64,000 nucleotides of DNA from Paralichthys olivaceus (GCF_024713975.1 NC_091113.1:458501-522500), one strand, 5' to 3'. Shown: positions 1 through 13,208, numbered from the stretch's first letter. The notes: generated by a model from the sequence alone, not told the origin. Made by a program: numbers and translations.

Positions 1-1360
1 CTCCCACGCTTCTTCTTGAGGGGGGGGTCGGGTTTGGCGAGCATGATCTGGGGCCTCTTCTGGGGGACGGGATGGACACGGGGGCCGGGCTTTGCCTTCT
101 TTGTGTGCTCTTCATCTTCTGAGGAGGAGGAGGTCGACGACGAGAGGACGGAGGACGAGGAGGACGAGGAGCGGCTGTCCTTCGCCGTGGTTGGTGCCAG
201 CTGTCGAAAAGAAGAAGAAGATGATGATGATGAGTGAAAGTGAAGGAGCTGAAGGTGAATCAGAATTAACGAAGCCGAGCTGCTTCACCAGAATCTTCCG
301 CGGTCGACCTCTCGGCCTCTTCCCTTTCTTCTGGAACAGCAGCTCCCGCTCTTGTTCTCTAAAAACAAACAACTTCATTAAACCTCAGGTCGGTTACTAA
401 CCGAGAGAATCTGAAAACACTCAAACTCAACATTCAATCCTGTTGAACTTCATGTCAATCTCACCAACAACTGAAAACCCCACCTCTTGTGAAACGCTGC
501 CAGTAACCTGGGGTCCAGAATGTTTTCCTCTGGTTCCCAACTGTTGTGTCTGAACAAATGAGATGAGCGTTAGAATCAAGAGCCCTGGACATTTCTAACA
601 AACCATCAGTTCACTGAGAATTAACCTGCGACACATTTCTAATAGTTTCAGTGGATCCATCAGAAGCTCCTCGTGTTGTTCTCCTCCCTGATGATGAACC
701 GGATGTGTCAGTGTTTAAACTGTCAGATAATAATGATGTGATGAACAGGACTCGGGTCAGTGAACGTCTCACTGGAGCTTTTTAACGGTCATGATTAAAG
801 CTCGTGTCCGGTGAGGCGTTCAGGTGACCCGGCCGAGCCCGCGGCTGCTCCCGGTCCTGCAGCACTAGCCTCCCGGTGTGAAAACACAGAGGAACCGGAC
901 AACGGGAGGAGCAGCGGCGGCTGTTGGACGGTGAGTTCCACGGCTGCGGGGTGAGCTGGTGTTTTACCGCCGCTGTGGAGACGCGGACACCGGGCCACAG
1001 CCGCGCATTGTTCCTGGATGTGTCGGCTAGCAGCGGGCTAGCAGCGGTTAGCTCCAGAACTATCCCCAGGGCTAGCAGCGGTTAGCAGCGGGGCTAGCAG
1101 CGGTTAGCAGCGGGGCTAGCAGCGGTTAGCAGCGGTTAGCAGTGAGCTACTTACTTGGACGACCACCCCCTCCACTTCACCAGATATTCAAACTTCCCCT
1201 GCGGACAAACACACACACACACACCGTCAGAGACACACCGACTCCCGCCTGCTCCCTCCCCGGGTCCCGCTGCACCGGTACCGGCTGCTCTTACCTTCCT
1301 GGGCCGTTTGCTGAGGATACATTCTGCGTCAAATACCTGGCCGACTGTGACCCCCTCCAT
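1..1360 (-). CDS. cbx2: Chromobox protein 2 (Polycomb PRC1 subunit), 5' part, truncated by window edge
   Basis: Polycomb reader of H3K27me3 in PRC1, acting in the nucleus. Coding exons read on the minus strand: 1360-1295, 1198-1155, 549-484, 358-289 and 200-1 (continues beyond the window). All joins keep frame and have AG/GT ends. Exons 1-3 encode the chromodomain, with aromatic-cage residues F10, W31 and W34 (VKWRGW) followed by [15 protein letters not shown]. Exon 4 carries the AT-hook KRPRGRPRK, which separates CBX2 from CBX4, CBX6 and CBX8. The last exon starts a serine-rich then acidic stretch and a segment reading [16 protein letters not shown], matching the CBX2 region after the AT-hook. 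The start is chosen at ATG 1360 because it aligns with the family N-terminus. Most of the long last exon, including the C-terminal Pc box, is not in the window. Intron 2 (550-1154) holds a short GCTAGCAGCGGTTAGCAGCG-type repeat at about 1027-1141. Family assignment is firm; exact splice edges are inferred. Confidence 0.93.
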
Positions 1361-1440
1361 TACTACCGCAGCCCCTCCGCGGACACGCGCTCTGACCTCA
1401 CACGGCCACCGTAGATCCCGTCACATGTAAACACGGTGTT

Positions 1441-1850
1441 ACTGCAAACACATACACCAGTACACATGAAATACTGCAAACACATACACCAGTACACATG
1501 GAATACTGTAAACACATACACCAGTACACATGAAATACTGCAAACACATGCACCAGTACACATGAAATACTGCAAACACATACACCAGTACACATGGAAT
1601 ACTGTAAACACATACACCAGTACACATGAAATACTGCAAACACATGCACCAGTACACATGAAATACTGCAAACACATACACCAGTACACATGAAATACTG
1701 CAAACACATACACCAGTACACATGGAATACTGCAAACACATACACCAGTACACATGGAATACTGCAAACACATACACCAGTACACAGGGAATACTGCAAA
1801 CACATACACCAGTACACATGAAATACTGCAAACACATACACTATTAATCA
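1441..1850. repeat. 32-bp minisatellite just upstream of cbx2
   Basis: About 12.5 tandem copies of a 32-bp unit (ACTGCAAACACATACACCAG...), with small variants such as CATGGAAT/CATGAAAT and one CACAGGG unit. It starts about 80 bp 5' of the cbx2 start codon, so it lies in the promoter or 5' UTR region. The long open frames across it result from the repeat lacking stops and are not genes. Confidence 0.95.
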
Positions 1851-2440
1851 ATTAATCGTGTATAACTATCATAAACACATTAATGCAAAATAAGATATAC
1901 AAACAAAAGGAAATACAAAATATTAAAATTATGTTCATTAAATTAATCAAATAAACACAAGAATACACCAGAACATTACACATGAACGACTTTAAATATA
2001 ATATATCATAAAATCAAATATAGATGAAAATAAAAAAATATAAAGGGTAATTCTTTTTATAAAATAAATGAATTACACAAAATATTAAAATTATTATTAA
2101 AACAAATAAGAACACAACATCCACACATAAAACTAAAATAAAGTAAATAATAAAAACTATATAAATTATCATCCATGGACTTGAGGGTCAGAGGTTTAGT
2201 TTAATATAAGTTTTAATGTGTTGTTAATAATAATAATAATGAAACACAAAACTAGACACTAAATGAAAACACACCAGAGTAGAAAAGTTGTTTTAATGTG
2301 AATCACTGTAGAATAAATGTATTAAAATCAATATGGTGGAGTAATGAGTAATCCATTACATTTGAATGGTACTGGAGTAATGTGGTCGTTACTTGGTCCT
2401 CACAAGTACACAAAGAAGAAACCAGTGCGGAACCTTTGTG
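1851..2440. other. AT-rich intergenic stretch, no gene seen
   Basis: AT-rich sequence between the divergent cbx2 (minus) and cox11 (plus) starts. No conserved coding frame was recognised. It probably contains the outer promoter region of one or both genes. Confidence 0.6.
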
Positions 2441-2533
2441 CCGGTGAGCTCAGTCCGGGGGAGCGCGTTCTGCGTCGCACCACAGTTACGTGTGTAACAT
2501 GGTAGTGATCGTGTCGGAGCCGCAGAGTCACAG
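2440..2533 (+). promoter_or_regulatory. Candidate noncoding first exon of cox11, with a short uORF
   Basis: A small CpG-containing island in AT-rich surroundings ends in a good donor (CACAG|GTAAAA, exon end 2533). A strong acceptor (GTCCTCCAG) ends at 3144, 50 bp before the cox11 ATG. If these are joined, an upstream ATG at 2499 gives 12 codons and a stop at 3146-3148, before the cox11 start. The transcription start cannot be seen; the left boundary is approximate. Confidence 0.45.
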
Positions 2534-3194
2534 GTAAAACATTTCAAATCTGAACTTTAATAACCTTTTATTCATTCACACCATGAGACTGAACTTGTTG
2601 TTGCATCGACTCTCGTTTGTTAAATTTAACATTTTTTCAATTAAAGATCGATAAAGATCAGAACAATGTCATTTTACTGCAATAATCGTATTTAACCGTA
2701 ACTATACTTCACTGCACGTTTAAACACACGAACAGAGCTCGAGGTAAAAACTTGATAAACGAAGTATTTTCTGTGTTTTGTCTCAATAACGCTCACGTGA
2801 CAATAACACACGAGACTTTTCTACGTTCTACTCGGTTCACCGGTAAATTCGGCTCGTCAGAGTCTGACTCAGAGATTTCTTCCTATTTCCTGCTCAGGTC
2901 ACATTAAAGCAGCCGCTGATAAGACGCTGAGCCTTGTGTCGTCCTCTCAGGAGAGCACACTGACTCATGTTTCTGAGGTTTCTACTGTTGGTGATGGTTT
3001 GACTCTTGCTGAGTTATGAACAGACGATGTTGCACCTTGTTAAGATCGATGAGACAAACTGTGATTTGTGTATATTAGACAAAACAAATATCATTTGACG
3101 GACTGATAATGAAACGTTCAGAGCTGAAGTTGTCTGTCCTCCAGGTGATTGTCCCTGCTGCAGCTTCAGGTGTGAACTGACTCCAGGACCGGCC

Positions 3195-4304
3195 ATGCTG
3201 CTGTCTCTCCTGCTGCGTCCGCCCCTCCCCTCCCCTCCCGTCTCCACACTGTTGTCAAAATGCGTCCGAACGTTGCGGTTTGATGCCGGCAGGATGCTGC
3301 ACTCTCAGACTGAACACTTCTTGCAGCGGAGGCTTCCCCTGTGCGTCCAGAGCCGAGGAGCCAAGAGCCGAGGCAGAAAGAGCCGGGGTCCGGAGGAAGA
3401 CTGGAAGACCAGGAACAAGACGGTGCTGACGTACATCGCTGCAGCCGGGGTGGGGATGATCGGCCTGTCGTACGCTGCGGTGCCACTCTACAGACTCTAC
3501 TGTCAGGTGAGGACGGGGATGGACTAAAACTCCTGACCCCCAGCTGTGTGACCCCTGTGTGACCCCTGTGTTTGTCTGACAGGCGGCTGGGCTCGGCGGC
3601 ACGGCGGTGGCCGGCCACGACACGAGTGTGGTGGAGACGATGAAGCCAGTGAAGGAGCGTGTTCTCAAGATCACCTTCAACGCCGACACACACGCCAGCA
3701 TGCAGTGGAACTTCAGACCGCAGCAGTCGGAGATCTTTGTAAGAACGACTTCACCATCAACCACTTTTCACGGACATCAGCTTCATAAACTGAAGTTTAG
3801 AGGAAACGTTGTCATAGACTGTTCATCTGTAGATTTGAAGGTTTTAAACTGTTTGTGTCGTGCAGGTGGTTCCAGGTGAGACAGCGCTGGCTTTCTACAG
3901 AGCCAAGAACCCCACAGACAAACCGATCATCGGCATCTCCACCTACAACGTGGTTCCCTTTGAGGCGGGACAATACTTCAACAAGATCCAGGTACGAGTC
4001 ATCATCTCGATGTCAAACATTATTTTGTTCTCTTTCTCTCAGTTACACCTTTAATAACCTTTTAGTAATATTTACTTCCTGCATCCCGCTGTGTTTTCCT
4101 GCCGCCCGTGTGCAGTGTTTCTGCTTCGAGGAGCAGCGTCTGAACCCACACGAGGAGGTCGACATGCCCGTCTTCTTCTACATTGACCCCGAGTTCGACG
4201 AGGACCCCAGGATGGCCCGAGTGAGCACCATCACCCTCTCATACACCTTCTTCGAGGCCAAGGAGGGCGAGAAACTCCCTCTGCCTGGATACAGCTACAA
4301 CTGA
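3195..4304 (+). CDS. cox11: Cytochrome c oxidase assembly protein COX11
   Basis: Copper chaperone of the mitochondrial inner membrane that helps build the CuB site of COX1. Coding exons: 3195-3506, 3583-3738, 3866-3991 and 4116-4304, all phase 0, giving about 260 residues. Residues 1-70 are a basic presequence-like region that is poorly conserved in the family. One membrane segment lies at about 77-97 (YIAAAGVGMIGLSYAAVPLY), followed by LYC. The intermembrane-space domain keeps QWNFRPQQ, VPGETALAFYRAKNPTDKP, the copper-binding CFCF at about 199-202, and the C-terminal ITLSYTFFEAKEG. Length and motif order match vertebrate COX11. The start follows an acceptor at 3144 and sits in a favourable GGCCATGC context. 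Introns are 76, 127 and 124 bp. Nothing appears broken. Confidence 0.96.
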
Positions 4305-4437
4305 GCCAACGGCCGCTGCCGCACGGAGAGGACGCAGTGAGACCTGAACCTGGGCCGAGGTTTGATTCTTATCCCAGTCTGAGTCAGTAACGCAGGAAAA
4401 GAAGAAAAATAATCCAAGACTTCTTTCTTTGACACCG

Positions 4438-4645
4438 AAGCTTCAACCAGAGACGACGACACGTCTCCAGAAATGAAGCCAAAATATCTCAGATACGAAC
4501 GCTTCCATCTTGTGGTGATTACATCATTTGCAGTCAGAGTCTGTGCAGTAGTGATCGTGGGGTGGAGCTGCGGTATCAAGGTCCCGCCCATACACGCTCT
4601 CGACCAATCCTGAGTCAGTCTCAGTTGTCAATCAAGACATCTTGT
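4438..4645 (-). mobile_element. Dispersed short repeat, long copy
   Basis: Contains CGTCTCCAGAAATGAAGCC, AAAATATCT and, at the far end, GAGTCAGTCTCAG followed by TGTCAATCA. The same blocks occur in the same order at 49790-49930, and the first block overlaps the shorter copies elsewhere in the window. It is probably a non-autonomous transposon of unknown class; no coding capacity is seen. Edges are approximate. Confidence 0.55.
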
Positions 4646-4782
4646 TTTTATATCATCAAATAACTAATAAACCCAAACTGATCAGAATCACTCACATCAG
4701 TGAGATGAGAACGAGCTGAAATGACAGAAACATCTTTACAAACATTTATTTAACGTCTACTTTGATTTTTAGTTTGGTCCAT

Positions 4783-4910
4783 GTCCCATCTGCTAACATG
4801 GTGGAGGAGGGTTTATGAGCTATACTGCAGCCAGCAGCCAGGGGGCAACCAGATGTTTTGGCTTCACTTTTTGGGCACTGTCATGTCGTCCATCTTTATT
4901 TATAGTGTGT
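4783..4910 (+). mobile_element. Dispersed short repeat copy with CTCF-like core
   Basis: Runs from GTCCCATCTGCTAACATG through ATGAGCTATACTGCAG, a CCAGGGGGC core and TGGCTTCACTTTT to GTCGTCCATCTTTATTTA. Close relatives lie at 16267-16391, 22823-22975, 26612-26690, 43905-44002 and 61973-62070. Confidence 0.7.
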
Positions 4911-5517
4911 CTGCGACTCATTGATGCTGATGCAGCCTTGCAGATTTTTTTTCGTGAGACTAAGTTATTCACAGCTCAGTGTCGGAACACGACAGAATAA
5001 ATCGATTCCAAGATTCCTCGTGGAAAAGCCCTTGAAGACAAAAGGTGTTGGTTTTAGAACACTCAGATTTATTAACACCAGTTTTCGGCCTCAGTGGAAG
5101 ACAGAAGCTCTTTGGTTCATCTGGTCGCGACACTGAAGAGAAAAACATCAGAACTGAACTGTTTCCTGGACGCACCGCTCTGCTGATCTGATGGTGTGTC
5201 ACAGACTGTTATTGTAAATGATGATTAAATTATTTTATAGTTGATTATTGAATTGATAAAGATCAATAAATATGGCTGATGCAGAGATTTCAATCAGATG
5301 AAGATGTGAAATTTGTTCAGGTTTATAGTCACTACTCGACTGTATCTGCCTCTTGTGGACACCAGGGGGCAGCAGAGGAGACGAGCTTCAACTGTTCATG
5401 TAAAAGGCTTCAGTTTGAAGCTCTGCTGTCATGCTTTTATTGTGGAGGCTCTGACAGGAAGTGGGATGCTCCTCTCACCTATTGATTGACGTCCTTGGCG
5501 ACAAATCCCAGCTCGTG

Positions 5518-5819
5518 GTTTCCCTAGCAACTCAACGGCTGGACCAATCAGAGAACAGGGATCTCCACTCCCCCCCCCAGCAGCAGAGGGGGCGGGGGGC
5601 AGGCTCGTGCTCGTCAGTCCTGAAGTGCGTAAAAGCGCGCGTCTGTGTCCGGTCACCACTCTCATGTAAACACGCGCACAGTCTTCGTCGGGGACGCGCA
5701 GCAAGTTTCACCTTTAATTTCCTCACGCGCTGTCTCACCTGTGCACCGCGAGGAGGGGGAGGGAATCGAACTCGTGTCATGATGGGACACCGCTGCTGTC
5801 GCCATCATCCACCGAGAGG
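5518..5819 (+). promoter_or_regulatory. Candidate rab40b promoter and 5' UTR
   Basis: GC-rich region directly before the rab40b start. It has an RFX X-box-like palindrome at 5518-5531 (GTTTCCCTAGCAAC) and a CCAAT box at about 5546 (GACCAATCAG), with no clear TATA. The start site is probably about 5600-5680. Inferred from motifs and position only. Confidence 0.5.
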
Positions 5820-7952
5820 ATGAGCCGGAGCAGCCCGCTGCGGGCGCACCACTTCCTGCTCAAGTTCCTGCTGGTGGGAGACAGCGACGTGGGGAAGGGA
5901 GAGATCCTGGAGAGTCTGCAGGGGGGGGGGTCCGAGTCCCCCTACGGGTACAACATGGGTGAGTGGGGGGAGAGTGAGGGGAGAGAGAGGGGAGAGAGAG
6001 GGGGAGGAGTGTGAGGGGGTGAGAGAGTGAGGGGGGTGAGTGTGAGGGAGAGAGTGAGGGAGAGAGTGAGGGAGAGAGTGAGGGGGGTGAGTGTGAGGGG
6101 GTGAGAGAGTGAGAGAGTGAGGGGGGTGAGTGAGAGGAGAGTGAGAGTGAGGGGGTGAGTGAGAGGAGTGTGAGGGGGTGAGAGAGTGAGAGAGTGAGGG
6201 AGAGTGTGAGAGAGGGAGAGTGAGGGGGGTGAGTGAGAGGAGATTATATCTATAATATTAAGTAATAAATCTATGTATATATCTATAATATAAAGATCTA
6301 TGTATATATCTATAATATAAAGATCTATGTATATATCTATAATATAAAGATCTATGTATATATCTATAATATAAAGATCTATGTATATATCTATTATATA
6401 AAGATCTATGTATATATCTATAATATACAGATCTATGTATATATCTATAATATAAAGATCTATGTATATATCTATATAAAGATCTATGTATATATCTATT
6501 ATATAAAGATCTATGTATATATCTATAATATAAAGATCTATGTATATATCTATTATATAAAGATCTATGTATATATCTATTATATAAAGATCTATGTATA
6601 TATCTATAATATAAAGATCTATGTATATATCTATTATATAAAGATCTATGTATATATCTATAATATAAAGATCTATGTATATATCTATAATATACAGATC
6701 TATGTATATATCTATAATATAAAGATCTATGTATATATCTATATAAAGACGGAGCATGTGACCATAGACTTCAACACATTAACACAATAAATCTTTTTCA
6801 TATTTCACACATGGAGCTGACTGAGGGGGCGGAGCAAGAGAGGAGGTCAAAGGTCAGGGGTGAAAGTACATCTGAGTCAAGTCTGAGACTGAAACCGTCA
6901 CGTTATAAAAACATACGTGAACATTTTCTGAGGTTCTGGATCAGAACCTGAAGCTGATGATGATGTTTGAGGAGAATGTGGCGAGCTGATGGAAACACAG
7001 CCATGTCTGCTGTTTCTGGGTCAGCTCGTTAACTGGAGGCCCGGCGGCAGGAGCAGACATGGCTGTGGTCGGCTGAAGTTTAGTGGTCGGCTGAAGTTTT
7101 GTGGTCGGCTGAAGTTTAGTGGTCGGCTGAAGTTTAGTGGTCGGCTGAAGTTTAGTGGTCGGATTGTTCGGAGCGGCGGCTGCCTTCACTGACACCGGCC
7201 CAACGTCCAGAGAAGAGCTGCGGTTAGAGGAGGACGCCAGAACCACAGCGAGCGACCACGCAGGCCAAGAAGAATGCTCTCTAACAGAGCTCCGTTTCTG
7301 TGATTGGCTCTACAGCTGATGGTCATTACTCACAAACGGGACGTGGAGAGAAGCCAGCGCTCGCTTGTTTTAACTCCCATGATCCTCTCTGTTTCATAAC
7401 ATCTTTCTGCTTGTTGTGTAACTTCACAACAACTCTGCTCTCCATGTTCTGAACGAGAGCGAGAAGCCAAAGCTTTGAAAATCCCAGAGATCCTCAGGAA
7501 GAGTGTGTGTGTTAGTGTGTGTTAGTGTGTGTTACAGTGTGTGTGTGTGTTAGTGTGTGTTACAGTGTGTTACAGTGTGTGTGTGTGTTAGTGTGTGTTA
7601 CAGTGTGTTAGTGTGTGTTACAGTGTGTGTTAGTGTGTGTTACAGTGTGTGTGTGTGTGTTACAGTGTGTGTGTTACAGTGTGTGTGTGTGACAGTGTGT
7701 GTTACAGTGTGTGTGTGTGTGTTACAGTGTGTGTTACAGTGTGTGTGTGTTAGTGTGTGTTACAGTGTGTCTGTTACAGTGTGTGTGTGTTAGTGTGTGT
7801 TACAGTGTGTGTGTTACAGTGTGTGTGTTACAGTGTGTGTTACAGTGTGTGTTACAGTGTGTGTTACAGTGTGTGTGTGTTAGTGTGTGTTACAGTGTGT
7901 CTGTTACAGTGTGTGTGTGTTACAGTGTGTGTTACAGTGTGTGTGTGTGTTA

Positions 7953-7989
<37 letters not shown>

Positions 7990-8140
7990 AGTGTGTGTGT
8001 TGTGGTGCTCTGTAGGATGATGAAGGTGTTGCCAGGAGAAGTCGACTCATTCCTCTGGATGTTCGCTCCCACTCGTTCAGACGCTGTGACCTCACACGTC
8101 AGAAACACAGGTTTATTTTAAGGAAGTACAAAGTCACACA

Positions 8141-8213
<73 letters not shown>

Positions 8214-11200
8214 CAGTTTTCATTCGTCCCGTTTGGTTTCAGGAATCGACTACAAGACGACCATCATCCTTCTGGACGGGAGAAGAGTCAAACTGCAGCT
8301 GTGGTACGTTCCTCAGACGCCACAGGTCCGCTCCCCTCATCCTGTTCGGATCATGTGACCGGGAATAAACAGGAAGTGAAGCCACTTTAACAAGATTCAA
8401 CGACTTCAGACGAGTCGACAGCAGCACTGAAATAAAAGCAGCATCCGTAACCATAGCAACAGTACGCATCACATACACGGACATCACACATGTGAACATT
8501 AACTGTGCTGCGCTCGTGTGACAGTTGAATCATGAACTGTTTCACTGACAGTTGATAAATAATGATGTTGAATTATTATTTAACGTTAAATCTTATTTCT
8601 CATGTTTGGACACGAGGACAATTCTGCAGGTTTAAAACCTCCGCACGCTCAGAGCAGGAGGAAACTGTGTGTGGGATTATAATGCACTTCAAGCACCACA
8701 CAGAGACACACACACAGAGAGACACACTGAGAGACACACTGAGAAACACACAGAGAGAGACACACACTGAGAGACACACACACTGAGAGACACACTGAGA
8801 GACACACAGAGAGACACACAGAGAGAGACACACACTGAGAGACACACTGAGAGACACACAGAGAGACACACACACTGAGACACACACACTGAGAGACACA
8901 CACAGAGAGACACACTGAGAGACACACAGAGAGAAACACACTGAGAGACACACACAGAGAAACACTGAGAGACACACACAGAGAAACACACACTGAGAGA
9001 CACACAGAGAGACACACACTGAGACATAGACAGCTAAACCGCCTCATCCGCTTAAACATCAAACAAAGTTTCCGATTAATAAATAAATTTTGACTCGACT
9101 AAAAATACCTCAGAGAGGCTGAGTGTGTGAGTGTGTGAGTGAGTGTGTGTGTCTGTGAGTGTGTGTGTCTGTGAGTGTGTGTGTGTGTGAGTGTGTGTGT
9201 CTGTGAGTGTGTGTGTCTGTGAGTGTGTGTGTCTGTGAGTGTGTGAGTGTGTGTCTGTGTGTGTGTGAGTGTGTGTGTCTGTGAGTGTGTGAGTGTGTGT
9301 GTCTGTGAGTGTGTGTGTGTGTGAGTGTGTGTCTGTGAGTGTGTGTGTGTATATTAATAACGTTGTGTGCCTCTCCTCTGGCTACACACCCTTTGAGTAA
9401 ATCTCAGACGATGCTCCAGTTGAAATATTGACTGTTCTGTAAAGTGACTGAGTGTTGATCACATGAAGTAACGTGTCGAGTGGAGTAGGAGTCATGATGA
9501 CACACTTTGTGTTGACGGACTCGTCCTGTCAGATTCTGGAGCTGATCCCAGTTTAGTCTGAACCTAAACATCAACGGTTCCTCAGAGCGACGCTGTCCGA
9601 CCCTCGGACCGATCACAGGAGGTTGAGACAGCATTAAACAATAGAAGAAGAAGCAGAGCAGTCTTCAACGACAGATAGAAGTTCTTGAATATTCAAAACA
9701 ATGTCAAAGATATGAACTCATCTGTCTCGAGGACAGGTTTGATTCCTCTGTCACAGTCAGAGTCTCAGGATCAGTTCATGAAGAATCCATCTTGTTTTCA
9801 AGGAACCAACGTGTCGGAGCAGCTGATTTATAATCCAGCAGCTGCCGACAGCCAGCGTCCTCATGAGCCAATCAAAACACTCCTCTGGTTCAGCTCCTGA
9901 GCTGTTAAGAGACACACGGGACTCTGGACACAACAAACTAAAACCACTGCACAAGCCCCTGGGTTCTGAAGGGGACGGACAGACGGACGAGTTCATGGCC
10001 TAGAGTCAGCACCAACCAGTCCGAGGTCAAGATGAACCAGTCCCAGGTCAACGACCAAATAAAGAGTTTACAATTCAAAGTCTGTAGACGAATCCAGAAT
10101 CAAGACGAGCGAGTCTAGAGGCGACACAATGTGATCAATCGCTGGCCAATCACAGCGCTGGTTCAAATTTGAGAGCAACAGTTCTCAAGTCAAAATCAAA
10201 TGTTTGAGACAAAGTGGAGACCAACGTGTCCCGAGTGAAGACAAAGAAACATGAAGCTGTTTATTCTCTGTTGTTTCAGGGACACGTCTGGTCAGGGACG
10301 ATTCTGCACCATCTTCAGATCCTACTCCAGAGGAGCACAGGTGATCTTCATGAGACTTTTATTTTCTTAAACCTCTGTTACACCTGCCGGTCAGGGCAGC
10401 TAATACTTAGTTAGCTTTGTGCCTTGTCGCTAATTAGCTACAGCTAGTGTTAAGTTAGCTTTGTTCCTCGTACCAGCTAACGAGGAACATATGATTACGT
10501 AACGTAATCATATGTTTGCTGGTGCTAGTGTTAGCTGGTGCTGTGTTGCTAGTAGCTTAGCCTAAATGTTGTGCTAGCTTTGTTCTTGCTACTGAAGCAA
10601 AAGCTTTTTTTATTCACATACATTCATTTATTTGTTTTATTTATTCACTGATTGATTTCTGACGTCACCACAACAAAACATCCAATGTGCAGATTTTCAA
10701 TTATAAAAAATAAAACTGAGAAAACAAACAACACATTTATTTCAAAAAATTTAATCATTGCAATGAAATGATGTTTTCACTTGTTTTCATTTTTCATAAA
10801 ATGTCATGAAAATGCTGGTTGCACATTATTTGTAATAAAAGTATATTTTCTCCTCTGCTCACCAGGGAGTTATTCTGGTGTATGACATCACCAACCGCTG
10901 GTCCTTTGATGGAATTGACAGGTGGATCAAAGAGATAGACGAGGTCAGTGATTGATAATCAATAATCAATAATAAATCATATATAATCAATAATAAATCA
11001 TATATAATCAATAATAAATCATATATAATCAATAATAAATCATATATAATATATAATCAATAATAAATCATATATAATCAATAATAAATCATATATAATA
11101 TATAATCAATAATCATAATACATCTGTTTGACTGTTTCTGTGCTGTTGCGTGACGTCATGTTTCTCATTGTTGACATGTTATTTAACAGACTGACCAACA

Positions 11201-13149
11201 ATGAGTCACAACAACCCACACACACACACACACACACACACACTTTTATGTTTTATAACCTGATTCCTCGTCTCTGGACTGAAGGTGAGAAACATTTCTC
11301 TTTGAAGGATGTTAAGACACATATTTAATGTGGAACTAACATGTGGACACATGAAGAGACACTGACAGTTGTTGTCTTCAGTTATCAACATGTGGACACA
11401 TGAAGAGACACTGACAGTTGTTGTCTTCAGTTATTAACATGTGGACACATGAAGAGACAGTTGTCTTCAGTTTTAGTAAAACAAGGAGCAGGAACACAGA
11501 TGCTGTCATGTCACAGTTTCACCTTCAGACACAACTCAGGGCCAAAAACTATAAAGTATATTTCAAATTTTATATCAAAATCGTACCTTTTTCCCAGCAT
11601 GCCCCAGGGGTGCCTAAGATCCTGGTGGGGAACCGTCTCCATCTGGCCTACAAGCGTCAGGTGACCACGGAGCAGGCGCAGGTGTACGCTGAGAAACTGG
11701 GCGTCACCTTTTTCGAGGTCAGTCCGCTGTGTAACTTCAACATCACCGAGTCGTTCACTGAGCTCGCCAGAGTCGTGCTGATGAGACACGGCATGGAGCG
11801 ACTGTGGAGGCCCAACAAAGGTCTGCACATACATGTCACTGTGGGAACACACGTGTCACAGTGGGAACATACATACGTGTCACTGTGGGAACATACATAC
11901 GTGTCACTGTGGGAACATACATACGTGTCACTGTGTGAACATACGTGTCACTGTGGGAACATACGTGTCACAGTGGGAACATACATACGTGTCACTGTGG
12001 GAACATACATACGTGTCACTGTGGGAACATACATACGTGTCACTGTGGGAACATACATGTCACAGTGGGAACATACATACGTGTCACTGTGGGAACATAC
12101 ATGTCACAGTGGGAACATACATACGTGTCACTGTGGGAACATACATACGTGTCACTGTGGGAACATACATACGTGTCACTGTGGGAACATACATGTCACA
12201 GTGGGAACATACATACGTGTCACTGTGGGAACATACATACGTGTCACTGTGGGAACATACATACGTGTCACTGTGGGAACATACATGTCACAGTGGGAAC
12301 ATACATACGTGTCACTGTGGGAACATACATACGTGTCACTGTGGGAACATACATACGTGTCACTGTGGGAACATACATGTCACAGTGGGAACATACATAC
12401 GTGTCACTGTGGGAACATACATACGTGTCACTGTGGGAACATACATACGTGTCACTGTGGGAACATACATGTCACAGTGGGAACATACATACGTGTCACA
12501 GTGGGAACATACATATGTGTCACTGTGGGAACATACGTGTCACTGTGGGAACATACGTGTCACTGTGGGAACATACATACGTGTCACTGTGGGAACATAC
12601 TATATTTATAATCGCCGGAGAACATCATCATGCTGACGTCCATAAATCACAGAAACTAGAAGCTGCTTGTAGTTTCAGAATAGTTTTCTTCAGAATCACA
12701 ATGATCTGGTGACAGTTTTCAGTTTTCATTATTTGTTTCTGCTGAAAACAAAAAGCCTTAAAGATCCAAACTGTTCTAAAAGTTTTACACAAAGTTTCCA
12801 TCGCGTCCTCAAAGGTTTGCAGTTTGCATTAGCAGGTCTGTGCTGCCCTCTGCTGGACAACAGTAAAAATACCACACACATTCTCACAAATGGTTGAATT
12901 TTAGAGGCACAGTGACGAACAGTTTCATTCAGCATGTATTTCACTTTTTTCTACAGTTTATTTGTGTATGTAACGAGGGAACGCTTGTCCTCCAGGTTCG
13001 GTCTGTGACGTCTTCAGAGCGAAATCAATATCATTGGTTGGTTGATTGATTGATTGGTTGGTTGAATGATTGATTGATTGGTTGATTGATTGGTTGATTG
13101 GTTGATTGATTGGTTGATTGGTTGACTGATTGATTGATTGGTTGATTGG

Positions 13150-13208
<59 letters not shown>

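Larger units (their letters stand above)
4305..5517. other. cox11 3' UTR and intergenic region
   Basis: Holds the presumed cox11 3' UTR (AATAAA-type signals near 4666, 4997 and 5266), two copies of a dispersed repeat annotated separately, and a CTCF-like motif (CACCAGGGGGCAGC) at about 5360-5373. No further gene was recognised. Confidence 0.6.

Noticed and set aside
5942-6757. 271-residue minus-strand frame with a YIIDIYIDL repeat
   Set aside because: Open only because a 27-bp AT-rich minisatellite lacks stops; it lies in a rab40b intron.
11833-12712. Long plus-strand frames of [15 protein letters not shown] repeats
   Set aside because: Products of the 24-bp minisatellite; kept only as a read-through possibility for rab40b.
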